From IMG/VR virus record IMGVR_UViG_3300021375_000007, positions 89,458-153,457 of that record: DNA of 64,000 bases. The stretch is one strand, 5' to 3'. Numbering within the stretch: the stretch's first letter is position 1; each line of letters opens with the position of its first letter. The translations under genes and the position numbers were made by a program. The notes beneath the pieces were generated by a model. It saw nothing but the letters and a program-made list of their open reading frames with translations, was not told where the DNA came from and made no database searches. Source of the DNA: a virus. Shown piece after piece: positions 53,626 through 63,336 of the stretch.

Positions 53626-54575
53626 ATCTTCTCCATTATTTTGTTAAACTGTTCTATATATTTACTTTCCGCATAATGTTCTTTATACATCAATTTTGCT
53701 ATATTACTGCAATATAAATAAAAATCATTATCATTCCTAAGCTTCCGTGCTATTTTTTTAGCTGATTCTAAATCTCCTAACTCTACGGTGCAATCTGGAT
53801 GACACGTTTCTTGAGTATCTAATCCTTTATAACCAATGCAAGGAATACCTAAATAAGCACAATTCAAAGCAAATGTACCCGCGGCATGAGTTCTCATCAT
53901 ATGAACTCCATATTTTACCATACTCAATTCATCTATCCATTGCACCCAGTTCATATATGGTAAATGGTTGATATCTAATTCATCTTCTCTTTCGATCTTT
54001 CTACCCATGCTTGGAGCTTTGATTTCACATCCAAATTCTTGTGCGACTATCATTGAATCAAACCCACCATACCAGCTGGTCATGTTACCACCGATCATAA
54101 CTTCATTCATATTTTTATACCGGCCGGTAGTTATATCTTTGATACTATCCTCGATCATTAAACTAGGCATTACATATGTATCCTTGCCGGTTAAGCCTTT
54201 ATAATATTTCTGATCAGCTTTATTATGACATAATAGAAAATCGGCTTCCTGTAATGTGTTATAATACCATACTTGCAAGTCCATTGAATAATCCTGCCAT
54301 CCCCAATTCGGACCTTCTTGCATTACAGCTACTTTCTTGCATATCCTTTTAGCATCTTGTATAAAATTTTTGCTAAGGTCATCGACAAAGGTTAACTGTT
54401 TTGGTATGATTACAATACCTAAATCATATTGCTTATCTTCTGGCCATGGTATAATTCGGAATGAATGATGATCTGCATTTAACGCACACCGCCAGGCTAA
54501 ATCCGTACGCATATTTGGATAGTTGCGTGGAATTTTTTGATTGATATTTCCTTCTGTAAAAAATGCTATTTCCAT
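53622..54575 (-). CDS. GT-B-like glycosyltransferase
   Basis: 317 residues from the ATG at 54575, which has GGAAAG just upstream; another ATG lies 4 codons before. IAFFTEGNINQKIPRNYPNM starts the N-terminal Rossmann part, and GTFALNCAYLGIPCIGYKG...VELGDLESAKKIARKL is the C-terminal donor-binding pattern of GT-B enzymes. Confidence 0.65.
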   Translation of the reverse strand: MEIAFFTEGNINQKIPRNYPNMRTDLAWRCALNADHHSFRIIPWPEDKQYDLGIVIIPKQLTFVDDLSKNFIQDAKRICKKVAVMQEGPNWGWQDYSMDLQVWYYNTLQEADFLLCHNKADQKYYKGLTGKDTYVMPSLMIEDSIKDITTGRYKNMNEVMIGGNMTSWYGGFDSMIVAQEFGCEIKAPSMGRKIEREDELDINHLPYMNWVQWIDELSMVKYGVHMMRTHAAGTFALNCAYLGIPCIGYKGLDTQETCHPDCTVELGDLESAKKIARKLRNDNDFYLYCSNIAKLMYKEHYAESKYIEQFNKIMEKI

Positions 54576-55552
54576 ACGTCTTTCCATGTAAATGATTTAT
54601 AGTTTGGGTTGAACATGTTCAAATAATTTTGCTCACACATCTGATTAGCTTTTATATACCAATCATTACTTCTTCTCTTTTCATTCATTGTCCCATCCTC
54701 GCGCTCACCATCAATATGCATTCGCTTATTAGGATGGTTGCGGTTATGAACTAGCAATATATTCTTTATCACATATTGCGGTATATTACCTAATACTTTA
54801 TTTGTCATATACATAAATGCCGAATCTTCATGAACAAAGAAAACTGACCTAGGTATATTAACTCCTGATTTGATTACTTCCGAAGATATTACTAATCCAC
54901 ATCCATTGAATTTATGTTGTGGCAATACACGTAAATCTACTTCATCTATCTTTTCATTAATAGCATTCATCTCATCTTTGTTCATTGTATATCTTAAACT
55001 CCACCACTGGTCTGGTGTGTACATATCCGGTGAATCATAGAATGGTTTATCGGTAAAGTTTGGATGCTCTAAAGACTTCCACGAATCATCCCACATCTTG
55101 CAAGTTCCAAAGAATCCTAAATACTTTGGAGCATTCCGTCGTAAAGACATTTGGTGAAGTTGATCTAGTATAACAAATGCTTGTTTAGGTATCAAAGCAT
55201 CGGATTCGCCCCACATAAGAACATCAGAACCATTGCAATAAGCTGAATTGAAATCTCTCCTGTAATCAGCAATTGTATATAAATTGGACGAGAAGTTAAC
55301 ATTCCAATCTCCCCGATCAGGGCTATCTGCCATATATGGCTCAAGGATATTTGTTATTTTTTTAATGCATTCTTTTTTAGTTGCCTTTGAAATACATTTT
55401 TCTAGATCTTCATTAAGTACAATATCAAAATCAACCTGGACTTCGCCATCATATGCTTCGATAGCATCTGCCAACGATTCAACATACTCTTCAATGATAT
55501 CACATTCGTACCACTGTACCAAACATCCTATTGCAAATTTAGTGTTATTCAT
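54566..55552 (-). CDS. Putative glycosyltransferase (GT-A-like)
   Basis: 328 residues. DVLMWGESDALIPKQAFVIL holds a plausible acidic nucleotide-sugar site, and RSVFFVHEDSAFMY a later acidic pair. Otherwise weakly conserved. Assigned mainly from this motif and from context in the sugar island. Confidence 0.5.
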   Translation of the reverse strand: MNNTKFAIGCLVQWYECDIIEEYVESLADAIEAYDGEVQVDFDIVLNEDLEKCISKATKKECIKKITNILEPYMADSPDRGDWNVNFSSNLYTIADYRRDFNSAYCNGSDVLMWGESDALIPKQAFVILDQLHQMSLRRNAPKYLGFFGTCKMWDDSWKSLEHPNFTDKPFYDSPDMYTPDQWWSLRYTMNKDEMNAINEKIDEVDLRVLPQHKFNGCGLVISSEVIKSGVNIPRSVFFVHEDSAFMYMTNKVLGNIPQYVIKNILLVHNRNHPNKRMHIDGEREDGTMNEKRRSNDWYIKANQMCEQNYLNMFNPNYKSFTWKDVWK

Positions 55553-56141
55553 GATAACTAAGTATTACGCCTTCTTGCTTAATAAGTTGAAATTGGGTAT
55601 TATTTGGTCTTTGCACGATATATCCAACTGGTTCTCCAATATATTTTTCAGCTACTAATCCTGTATTAATAGCTTGATCTATAGCTTGGTATACTCCGGT
55701 GGATTCTGGATGTCCATGATCATCAAATACAATATATATTTTTTTATCCTGATAATATCCTAATGCCCTATTGATATCTTCGATAACAGCATCATACGTA
55801 TGTATACAATCAATTATGATAACATCTATATCACGTGGAATTATGTTATAAGTATTATCTTTATATGCATCTCCATTGATTAGCGTTATATTATCTCGAC
55901 CTGTACATTTTTCTTTAGCTGATATATATCGATTGTAATCATATTCAATTGAATATACGTGATCGAATATAAATGAACTCCAGTATGCAGTCCAGCCGTG
56001 ATTAGTACCAATTTCCAAACAATTCTTTACATCTTTATCTTTAAAGAATTCATATAATTCCCATTTCCATTTTCGGCTAGTAGTATCTTTCCATTCTAAC
56101 TGTTTGTCTGGGATTTTTTCTAAAATATCTATTTTATGCAT
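55545..56141 (-). CDS. Methyltransferase_24-type SAM methyltransferase
   Basis: 198 residues. CLEIGTNHGWTAYWSSFIFD is motif I, VYSIEYDYNRY the ribose-binding strand, and DVIIIDCIHTYDAVIEDINR with IYIVFDDHGHP later motifs. Likely modifies a sugar or small molecule; coupled to both neighbours. Confidence 0.7.
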   Translation of the reverse strand: MHKIDILEKIPDKQLEWKDTTSRKWKWELYEFFKDKDVKNCLEIGTNHGWTAYWSSFIFDHVYSIEYDYNRYISAKEKCTGRDNITLINGDAYKDNTYNIIPRDIDVIIIDCIHTYDAVIEDINRALGYYQDKKIYIVFDDHGHPESTGVYQAIDQAINTGLVAEKYIGEPVGYIVQRPNNTQFQLIKQEGVILSYHE

Positions 56142-56880
56142 AATTTTCCTTTATCGTATTCCATGTTTGCATCATTAATCCATTTCGATGTTCTCTAGGC
56201 AATCCATTGAAATGCCATATGTATCCACATTTAATATAAATGTTATCTATTAGTGCCTGAGTTGCATGTAAATGCGTCATATTAAACTTCTTTGGGAGAT
56301 AATTTATAGAATCGCCAAAAAATTCTCTAGCTAAAAAGTTTATCGGTGTTTGATCTGTACCTTTTTTTAGAGTATGGTGTTGCATTTGTCGCAATTCATC
56401 AACATTATCTATATAGAATTTTTTTACTATATCACAGAATTCCTTACCATTAGTAGGCAATACTAACATCCCATTATTAATATAGTTTGTCCATTCTAAA
56501 ACAACTTCCGGAAAAAACTTCTGGTATCCCCATATACTATTATTCGTCCATTCTAGACTAAAATCATCAATTACTCCAGCATATGAATCACCGGCTACCT
56601 CAAATATATTTGGACAATCCCATCTAACCATCGTATCGATATCTATTAAAGCTATTTGATTATATTCAATTCCATTTGCTTCAAGTAAATCATATACATA
56701 CCATCGTTGCCAAGTTGGTCGCATCCATTCTGTATCATATAATGGCTCTTCTAAAATAAACAGTTCACAATTATGTCGTTTAGCATAATGATTCCATGTT
56801 TTTAATGACCATTCCTTATATGCCATCATATTTGGATCATTTGCCTTAAGTGCGGTAAAGAATAGTATATTTTTTTTCAT
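56134..56880 (-). CDS. Glycosyltransferase with DxD motif
   Basis: 248 residues. NILFFTALKANDP, then NQIALIDIDTMVRWDCPNIF with a DxD site, and GTDQTPINFLAREFFGD resembling family 8/34-type transferases. Confidence 0.65.
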   Translation of the reverse strand: MKKNILFFTALKANDPNMMAYKEWSLKTWNHYAKRHNCELFILEEPLYDTEWMRPTWQRWYVYDLLEANGIEYNQIALIDIDTMVRWDCPNIFEVAGDSYAGVIDDFSLEWTNNSIWGYQKFFPEVVLEWTNYINNGMLVLPTNGKEFCDIVKKFYIDNVDELRQMQHHTLKKGTDQTPINFLAREFFGDSINYLPKKFNMTHLHATQALIDNIYIKCGYIWHFNGLPREHRNGLMMQTWNTIKENYA

Positions 56881-56886
56881 GTTAAC

Positions 56887-57462
56887 TTATTTATATTTAT
56901 ATCCAAAATACGCAATCTCATCATGATATATCTTAGATATTAAATCAATGCTAGTCGTATTTAATTTAGTTTTTTTGGTTGTCATATGCACTTTTTTACG
57001 TATGAGCTTTATATTAAATAACGATTCAAGTTCATCAAATATGCAATTGACATCTGAATATAATGCTATTTTATTATATTGTGTCATATCCCCAGCCCAT
57101 CTTAAAGAACTCCAAAATCGATACTGATCTCGTGTTACTTGCATGTTATGTAGTTCATGTGAAATAAAGTCATTAACATCTTTATACTTGCGGTATTCAT
57201 GACTTATTTCATGCCCCCAGCGATATAAAGAACTCATACGGCTCCATGGATCTCTATGCAACAAAAATTTATATGTGTTATCAGGTAATATAATACATTC
57301 ACGTGGTAAATGTTTATTTTTAATTGCTAGACCAGAATAGTTTTTTGATATAAACGGGGTATATTCATGAATAAACTCTGATAATACTCTGTCAGCCGTA
57401 GTTGATGCCGCCCTTATAAGGCCCGGGCAGTATATATATGTATCATTAATTTTGCCAAACAT
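56887..57462 (-). CDS. Sulfotransferase-like protein
   Basis: 191 residues. YKFLLHRDPWSRMSSLYRWG fits the 3'-phosphate-binding motif of the Sulfotransfer_2 family (RDPxxRxxS), and LISKIYHDEIAYFGYK is its usual C-terminal signature. The 5'-PAPS loop is less clear (PGLIRAASTTADR). It would move sulfate from PAPS to a glycan. Confidence 0.7.
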   Translation of the reverse strand: MFGKINDTYIYCPGLIRAASTTADRVLSEFIHEYTPFISKNYSGLAIKNKHLPRECIILPDNTYKFLLHRDPWSRMSSLYRWGHEISHEYRKYKDVNDFISHELHNMQVTRDQYRFWSSLRWAGDMTQYNKIALYSDVNCIFDELESLFNIKLIRKKVHMTTKKTKLNTTSIDLISKIYHDEIAYFGYKYK

Positions 57463-57465
57463 GAC

Positions 57466-58032
57466 TTATAAAAAATTAAGGCCATTATAGGATTCATAAT
57501 TTACTTTCATATTTGAAAATATATTCATTTTATTTAATAGCTGATTATTATCATCTTTCGTCTTTCCTACTTTATGGGTATGAAATTCTAAATAAAACTC
57601 ATCTATATATTCAAATGTATTAGTATCAACCATATATTCGATTAATTCATATTCTCCACCCTCGATATCAAGCTTCAATATAATATAATCATCTTTACTA
57701 TACTTAGATTGTATAAAATTTGCTATATCAACTGATGGTACAATTGTTGGTATTTTATCTAAATTACCAGAAATTTTTGTACCTATTATAGATGATCCAT
57801 ATTGTTGACTCGTTCCATCTAAATAAAATTCAACAGTATCATCTGTTAACCAAACAGCTTTATTATAAAACTGTATATTTGGCATATTATCAAACCGCTT
57901 AAAATGTTGAACTAGTCTAGGATTAGCTTCAAATGAATGTATATCATATTCTTGCCAGTCTGGCCAATGTTTAATAAAATTATCAATTGATTGCCCTTTA
58001 TTAGCACCGGCATCTATAAATACTTTTTTCAT
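57466..58032 (-). CDS. FkbM-family methyltransferase
   Basis: 188 residues. VFIDAGANKGQSIDNFIKHW (motif I), IHSFEANPRLVQHF, IQFYNKAVWLTDDT, VDIANFIQSKYSKDDYIILK then LDIEGGEYELIEYM are typical of FkbM O-methyltransferases acting on sugars. Confidence 0.8.
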   Translation of the reverse strand: MKKVFIDAGANKGQSIDNFIKHWPDWQEYDIHSFEANPRLVQHFKRFDNMPNIQFYNKAVWLTDDTVEFYLDGTSQQYGSSIIGTKISGNLDKIPTIVPSVDIANFIQSKYSKDDYIILKLDIEGGEYELIEYMVDTNTFEYIDEFYLEFHTHKVGKTKDDNNQLLNKMNIFSNMKVNYESYNGLNFL

Positions 58033-58033
58033 A

Positions 58034-58612
58034 TTAGTCTTTATTTTTTACTACTATTATTACTCTATCATGCTTACCATTAACAGCAAAAACATCTGTA
58101 ACTGTATATTTTTTATTTATGAGATTAATTAGCTCGTCTTTTGATATACCAAAGCAATCTGCTTTATTCATACCCGATTCGGTATGTGCAGGCGACCATT
58201 CCAAAAAACAAGCACCATCTTTAATTAAACATTCCATCCATACTTCTAATGCTTTTTCAAAGTCATAACTATGATCCCATGAATTAGAATAAATAAATCC
58301 AACTTGATTTTTCCATATGGGATTTGCATCATGGAAGTCCCAGTGGATTACATTTTTAAACTGAGTAGCTGTATCAGAAATTTCAGTACCAATAATTTCT
58401 GTATCAAGTATTTCCTTAAGAATCTTAACTTCATATCCATTCCGCACCCCATGGCATATCCCTAATTCAATTGGTATGTTATTAGTCTTGATCCAATTTG
58501 CAATTTGAACTAATTCATTTTTTGTAGCCCATACATTATTTAGTTTAGCTTTATTTGTAATCGTTTGCTGCATTGCATATGCTTCATATGATTCATGTTT
58601 TATATATTTCAT
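58034..58612 (-). CDS. Putative SAM-dependent methyltransferase
   Basis: 192 residues. PIELGICHGVRNGYEVKILK, IIGTEISDTATQF and VGFIYSNSWDHSYDFEKALE have the order of Rossmann methyltransferase motifs, with a weak glycine motif. Lies in the sugar island. Confidence 0.55.
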   Translation of the reverse strand: MKYIKHESYEAYAMQQTITNKAKLNNVWATKNELVQIANWIKTNNIPIELGICHGVRNGYEVKILKEILDTEIIGTEISDTATQFKNVIHWDFHDANPIWKNQVGFIYSNSWDHSYDFEKALEVWMECLIKDGACFLEWSPAHTESGMNKADCFGISKDELINLINKKYTVTDVFAVNGKHDRVIIVVKNKD

Positions 58613-59337
58613 TTTAATCCAAGCTTGTTATTAGTTAATATCATTTTTAATGATTCCGAAAGTAGATTTTTATCATTAAATAATTTCCATCCAGGATGGT
58701 TAGGTTTAAATGCTCCTACATGTATTGGCTTAGCTGCCGTGCTATATCTCATTTCAAATTGGGTACATCCAACGTTATAACGATTATCAAGTAATGAAAC
58801 TCTAGATTGTATTTCGGGATATAAGTGATATACCATATTAACAATGTTTTCGTCACCTTTATTATCAACAGATGAGTGTAATTGGTTTGTTTTCATAAAT
58901 TCAACAATCAACTCCCATATATCAACACTTTCAGATTTAACAAATATCGAGCCAGTGTTCCACTGTTCTCCATTAATATATTTACACATACCTATATCAC
59001 CACTAAACTCAGGAAATTCAAATTTCTGTAATGGCCAATCGTCAAAATCATGAAACCAGAATGGCTCTTTTATCAAACCTTTATCTAGCAATTCCCATAT
59101 TCCAAATTGTTTATTGAAATATTTATTGAATTTACATTCATGTTCTAACCTAATAATAGTTACCTCTTTATAGCTAAAATCTAAGTTTGTACATATGATA
59201 ATATCTTCTCGCGCCCAACCTAGCTGCAAGCTAATATCAATCTGTGCTCGAAAATAGTTAAATAATTCCTGTCGGCCCCATTGAGTACCATATGTTACAT
59301 TATTAACAAAATTTTGAAATATCATTACATTTTTCAT
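58609..59337 (-). CDS. Putative glycosyltransferase (GT-A-like)
   Basis: 242 residues. PFWFHDFDDWPLQKFEFPEF contains a DxDD site, and GEQWNTGSIFVKSESVDIWE fits the acceptor side of such enzymes. Family assignment is uncertain. Confidence 0.5.
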   Translation of the reverse strand: MKNVMIFQNFVNNVTYGTQWGRQELFNYFRAQIDISLQLGWAREDIIICTNLDFSYKEVTIIRLEHECKFNKYFNKQFGIWELLDKGLIKEPFWFHDFDDWPLQKFEFPEFSGDIGMCKYINGEQWNTGSIFVKSESVDIWELIVEFMKTNQLHSSVDNKGDENIVNMVYHLYPEIQSRVSLLDNRYNVGCTQFEMRYSTAAKPIHVGAFKPNHPGWKLFNDKNLLSESLKMILTNNKLGLK

Positions 59338-59972
59338 AACTTCCTATAAAATTCATTTTGTCGTTCTTGTCGTGCTATATCTTTAATATGCCATAATGCA
59401 AATGAACCATCTACTGGTAGTTTAGATATAGTCCGGTAACCGGTTAATCTTTCGTGAACTTTCCTTTCCCAAACAATCTCAGGTTTATTCTTATACAAAC
59501 GTAACTGAAAATCATTAGGCCAATTAACCCAACCATCTTCGTTAACGGACCATCCCCATTTAGCAACATGTTCTTCTGTAAGGCCGTTAACAATATTAAC
59601 GCGGGGTACCCATATGGCATCGACATTATCATTTGTTTCTAATATTCCTGGTAAGTTAAGCATTAATGGTTCAGCTGGTAATTCATCTGCATCAATTTGA
59701 AATATCCAATCTCCAGTACAGCAGTTGTTTAAGAAGTTCTTATGTGCTGCAAAATCATTGTTTAATGGATGGTATATGACTCGCATATCAATGCGATCCT
59801 TGTATACTATTAAAAAGTCTTCAACATAGTCTTCAACTTCATTATTTCCATTTTCATCATCAATCATAATGACCAGCTGGTCTGATTGGCGAATATATTG
59901 CTGTAAGAAGTCTAGCAGTTTTTGGATTTCTTCTAGCTCGTTGCAAACTGGTATTGCATATGATATTGTCAC
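59334..59972 (-). CDS. Family 2 glycosyltransferase
   Basis: 212 residues from a GTG start that overlaps the upstream stop (GTGA). ISYAIPVCNELEEIQKLLDF, VIMIDDENG, and WIFQIDADELPAEPLMLNL (DxD) are the GT2 core; the size suggests a compact single-domain enzyme. Confidence 0.75.
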   Translation of the reverse strand: MTISYAIPVCNELEEIQKLLDFLQQYIRQSDQLVIMIDDENGNNEVEDYVEDFLIVYKDRIDMRVIYHPLNNDFAAHKNFLNNCCTGDWIFQIDADELPAEPLMLNLPGILETNDNVDAIWVPRVNIVNGLTEEHVAKWGWSVNEDGWVNWPNDFQLRLYKNKPEIVWERKVHERLTGYRTISKLPVDGSFALWHIKDIARQERQNEFYRKL

Positions 59973-60148
59973 GCTAAAATTCCCTTACTTAAGATTAATG
60001 GCGATCCATCTTTATGGCTGTTTATTAGAAAGCATCTACCGTTTTCACTTTCACTGATAATTAATTTCTTATCCTTAAGTGATTTGTAGTTAGCATATAC
60101 ATATGCCGTTACTTCTTCTATAATATTACCTGGTGATTTTTCTTGCAT
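59969..60148 (-). CDS. Small hypothetical protein, 59 aa
   Basis: MQEKSPGNIIEEVTAYVYAN, mixed alpha/beta. ATG at 60148, TGA at 59969 overlapping the glycosyltransferase start. Function unknown. Confidence 0.55.
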   Translation of the reverse strand: MQEKSPGNIIEEVTAYVYANYKSLKDKKLIISESENGRCFLINSHKDGSPLILSKGILA

Positions 60149-60278
60149 GAGTTTTAATTTTAAATTTTATAAATGAAAATGCTTGGTGTGCTCCTGTAGC
60201 TCCTAACAATATTGTAAAAATATTTGGATGCCAATGTTCTCCACAAAAGCCAAATAAGTGTCTTAAAAATTCTATCAT
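60126..60278 (-). CDS. Small membrane-associated protein, 50 aa
   Basis: MIEFLRHLFGFCGEHWHPNI then FTILLGATGAHQAF: a CxEHxHPN motif before one hydrophobic helix. The same motif is known to me from small T4-type phage proteins. Function unknown. Confidence 0.5.
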   Translation of the reverse strand: MIEFLRHLFGFCGEHWHPNIFTILLGATGAHQAFSFIKFKIKTHARKITR

Positions 60279-60279
60279 A

Positions 60280-60900
60280 TTATAAGTTAAATGCGTTTAT
60301 TGTTTTTTCATATGGATTACCTTCGATATCTTTTACTAGCTTGAGCATTTCCTGTGCTAACTCTCTTACTTCCAATTGTGCATGTTCATCATTACGTAGT
60401 TTCTGAAAATGATAAAATGACCTCCAATTGAACATTACATCCATTGTGATTTGGCTATTCATCATTTTAAAGAATCTAGCAGACTCCTTAGCTCTCTTCC
60501 TACCTAATACCGGAGTAAGCTCTTCTAAGCATTCATGATATGCTTCATTGGTTCTTATAGTATATTCTTCTAGCATACTAGACCATTTATCTGGCCAATC
60601 TTCTGGTGTATATGTTTTGTCTTCTTTCAATTCTTTATATCGAGCCGACTCTCCATTGATAGATACCCCTATACGGTGTTTTATGAGATGTATATGAGTT
60701 GCTTGATCTACCGTCACCAGGAAATGCAAGGATGACTTTTCGAATGGCGTATGATGGCCATCCGTGGCGAGCATTGTAAGTAATTTATCAACTCTCGCTA
60801 GCTTGCTATCTGTTAAGTCACGTGATGTAGAAGTCCAGGCAGATTGAGCATGTACTAAATCTGAACCATAATATCCTAATAATTCTACGGTGTTTTTCAT
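60280..60900 (-). CDS. thyX: Flavin-dependent thymidylate synthase ThyX
   Basis: 206 residues from the ATG at 60900, which overlaps the lipoprotein stop (TAATG). The ThyX motif is KHRIGVSINGESARYKEL (variant RHRxxSxNxxSxRY), with GHHTPFEKSSLHFLV upstream and AQLEVRELAQEML near the end. It makes dTMP from dUMP with FADH2 and methylene-THF, supplying thymidine for AT-rich phage DNA. Confidence 0.93.
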   Translation of the reverse strand: MKNTVELLGYYGSDLVHAQSAWTSTSRDLTDSKLARVDKLLTMLATDGHHTPFEKSSLHFLVTVDQATHIHLIKHRIGVSINGESARYKELKEDKTYTPEDWPDKWSSMLEEYTIRTNEAYHECLEELTPVLGRKRAKESARFFKMMNSQITMDVMFNWRSFYHFQKLRNDEHAQLEVRELAQEMLKLVKDIEGNPYEKTINAFNL

Positions 60901-61070
60901 TATGGACAATTTATTTCACGGCCAGCTAAATCATAGCAGCATGCACATTCTTCATTAACTGATAGATTGGAATTGTTGATTGTTGTCCAATAATTATATG
61001 AACAACAATCAACTTCCTTTTCACATCCGATAAAGGTTAAACTTAGTATTACTATTATCAGATATTTCAT
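60900..61070 (-). CDS. Small cysteine-rich lipoprotein, 56 aa
   Basis: MKYLIIVILSLTFIGCEKEV is a lipoprotein signal peptide with lipobox FIGC; the mature part has CC, CACC and a final Cys. It overlaps both neighbours (ATGA, TAATG). Could be an outer-membrane spanin-like or superinfection-related lipoprotein; function unknown. Confidence 0.6.
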   Translation of the reverse strand: MKYLIIVILSLTFIGCEKEVDCCSYNYWTTINNSNLSVNEECACCYDLAGREINCP

Positions 61071-61360
61071 TTTTTAGCTTGTGGTCGTTTTCTTGGACCT
61101 CTACGAGTTTTAGATTTTTTTATCGGCTCTTCCTGGTGGTCCGAGGCTTTATTTTTACTAGCCTCGCATCTTGCTAACCCAGATCTAAGCTTACCAATCT
61201 TTTCTTCATGTTCGATATAATTACGAGTTATTCTATCATGTATCTGCTGATAATTTGCGTTGCAATCTAAGTTACGATCTCGAATATCTCGAGCTAATTT
61301 AATATTTGCATAAACAGCTAATATAAATGCTGTTAATGTCATTAGGTTTGTAATAATCAT
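61067..61360 (-). CDS. Membrane-anchored basic protein, 97 aa
   Basis: N-terminal TM helix (IITNLMTLTAFILAVYANIK), a coiled region, and a very basic tail (KKSKTRRGPRKRPQAKK). With the adjacent lipoprotein it has the shape of an inner/outer membrane spanin pair (i-spanin here, o-spanin at 60900-61070). Inference from layout only. Confidence 0.55.
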   Translation of the reverse strand: MIITNLMTLTAFILAVYANIKLARDIRDRNLDCNANYQQIHDRITRNYIEHEEKIGKLRSGLARCEASKNKASDHQEEPIKKSKTRRGPRKRPQAKK

Positions 61361-61524
61361 TTTTTCTCTTTGTATTTAAATTCAAATTCTAATTGGTTAT
61401 ATGTACTTGTTGATACATATTCTTTTTCTTCTTCAATAAGCTTATTATAATAAATTCTTATCAAATTTCCTAATTCGGCATCATTAGGAACCGTTACTAT
61501 TAATTGCCGGATCTCATCATTCAT
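61357..61524 (-). CDS. Small hypothetical protein, 55 aa
   Basis: MNDEIRQLIVTVPNDAELGN and a Lys/Glu-rich helix. ATGA overlap with the next gene, 8-nt overlap with the previous. Function unknown. Confidence 0.5.
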   Translation of the reverse strand: MNDEIRQLIVTVPNDAELGNLIRIYYNKLIEEEKEYVSTSTYNQLEFEFKYKEKK

Positions 61525-62014
61525 TGACAACCTCCTCTTCCTGGTATGTCTTCGTAATTACTCCGTAGAAAGCATCTAATGCCAATTCAAACTCAGGTTG
61601 CTTGAATTGTTTAGCATTTTCAATATCAACCCGGTTGGTATAATATTGATTCTCAACTCCTGGTACTGGATATTTTAATCTTTCTTCTCCTTCTATTGCA
61701 ATAACTTCTGCAACTTCCCAGTACCATTCTGCAATATCCTGACCTTTAGGATATAACATTACCGTAGGAGTTACCATTGTAGACGGATACCAGGTTAATC
61801 CAGAGGCATCATCTTCAAATTTAAGCTCCCGCATTAATTCCGTTACATGCTCTTCATAATGCTTAATTATATCAGAACCAGTCTTCCAACTATCTTTGGT
61901 AGTATATCCTGATTCCATACATAATCGAGATTCTTCATTGGTCTTTTCATCGGACTCGATTATCACACATTTATTGCCTGTTATTGGTGATGTATCATCA
62001 TAATCTATTTTCAT
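61517..62014 (-). CDS. Conserved T4-type phage hypothetical protein
   Basis: 165 residues. MKIDYDDTSPITGNKCVIIE, RLCMESGYTTKDSW, and IAIEGEERLKYPVPGVENQY match a family common in marine T4-type phages, always without function. Confidence 0.7.
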   Translation of the reverse strand: MKIDYDDTSPITGNKCVIIESDEKTNEESRLCMESGYTTKDSWKTGSDIIKHYEEHVTELMRELKFEDDASGLTWYPSTMVTPTVMLYPKGQDIAEWYWEVAEVIAIEGEERLKYPVPGVENQYYTNRVDIENAKQFKQPEFELALDAFYGVITKTYQEEEVVNE

Positions 62015-63336
62015 GCTTCAACTTTTTTAAGTTTTGGTAATTTAAGTTTAGGAGCTTCACTAGCACCTACCTTTTTAAGTTTTGGTAATTTAAGTGCTAT
62101 CGGCTCTGGTATGGTAATGGCACTCGCTTCAACCATTTCAACTAATTTATCTGCCATGGCATCCATATTGAAATTTTCATTAATATGCTCAGCTTGCTTT
62201 TTAGCTCCTGGTTTATATCGGTCATAATTGCTAAATACATCATGCATTGCTTTTGCAGCCTGCGAGTAATCTACTGTAAACCATTTGCCTTCTTTAAGGA
62301 TATGATTATCTACGGCTGATGCATGTACATCTGTTAATTTGCCTGGTAATAGCAATGTGCAATCTGGCTTTAAGAAGTCTACATGCCCTGACCAGCTGGT
62401 AGTGATGATAGGCTTTTCACAAGTACCAAATTCTGCTAATGGCCGGCCATACCCTTCGCCTTTGGTAAGCGATACCATTGATTTTACTTTAGGATGATTA
62501 TATAATGAATTGATTTCAGCTTCAGTCATATCACCATGTAGTAAATAAACATTTGGAGCTTTGTTACCATATGGAGCAAGTATACTTGCTATTTTATTCA
62601 TAATATCATCTCTGTCCATTATACTAAAAGTAGCACCACTAGTTTTAAGTATTAAGGCAGGCTTCTTTGTTCCTGAGGTATGTTTGAATGCTTCTGCAAA
62701 TGTCTTTATAAGCATTCCAATATCTTTTCGGTCCTGTCCAATATCTCCCCTGAGCCAATGGCCAAGGAACAAAAAGCAAAACTTTTCTTTAACATCTTTC
62801 ATTTCAGTGATAATAGATTTTTCAATATCATTTGTCCTATGAAAGATATCTAGATCTACCCCTTCAAAAAGCACTTCAATTGGTTTTTCTAATCGTACTT
62901 CACCAATTTTTTGTGTAGTCTTTTCATCGACTTTATCAAACACACAATCCTGAAACACCTTTTTAGAATGCTCTGATACTGTAATAATCTTATCCATTCG
63001 GTTGCAACCTTCAATCCATTGTGGAGCACAAACCGTAGTTTCAATTCCAGCTGTAATACCAATATTATATTTTCCATGTGGCTGAAACTCATTTGGAACT
63101 GATACTTGAATATGTATATCAGGCTGCCTGGTAATATTAGCGTTTGCAATTCTACTAATAATATCTTGATCTGCTTCTGGATCTAATGCTGTCATTGGAC
63201 AAGCGCCCCATGGCATTGATACTATTTGAATTTCATATTTATCAGAATCAATTAATGATCTCACAATATCTCTTGTATGGTTGCCATACCCGGACCTAGT
63301 TGCTACCGGCCCCATTACTACAACGAACTTTTTCAT
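62011..63336 (-). CDS. Family 4-type glycosyltransferase (GT-B)
   Basis: 441 residues. VVVMGPVATRSGYGNHTRDI begins the acceptor domain; GVDLDIFH, FLFLGHWLRGDIGQDRKDIG and KGEGYGRPLAEFGTCEKPII (E-x7-E) are donor-domain motifs. The C-terminal tail carries two copies of LKLPKLKKV with a short spacer, perhaps a binding repeat. Confidence 0.8.
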   Translation of the reverse strand: MKKFVVVMGPVATRSGYGNHTRDIVRSLIDSDKYEIQIVSMPWGACPMTALDPEADQDIISRIANANITRQPDIHIQVSVPNEFQPHGKYNIGITAGIETTVCAPQWIEGCNRMDKIITVSEHSKKVFQDCVFDKVDEKTTQKIGEVRLEKPIEVLFEGVDLDIFHRTNDIEKSIITEMKDVKEKFCFLFLGHWLRGDIGQDRKDIGMLIKTFAEAFKHTSGTKKPALILKTSGATFSIMDRDDIMNKIASILAPYGNKAPNVYLLHGDMTEAEINSLYNHPKVKSMVSLTKGEGYGRPLAEFGTCEKPIITTSWSGHVDFLKPDCTLLLPGKLTDVHASAVDNHILKEGKWFTVDYSQAAKAMHDVFSNYDRYKPGAKKQAEHINENFNMDAMADKLVEMVEASAITIPEPIALKLPKLKKVGASEAPKLKLPKLKKVEA

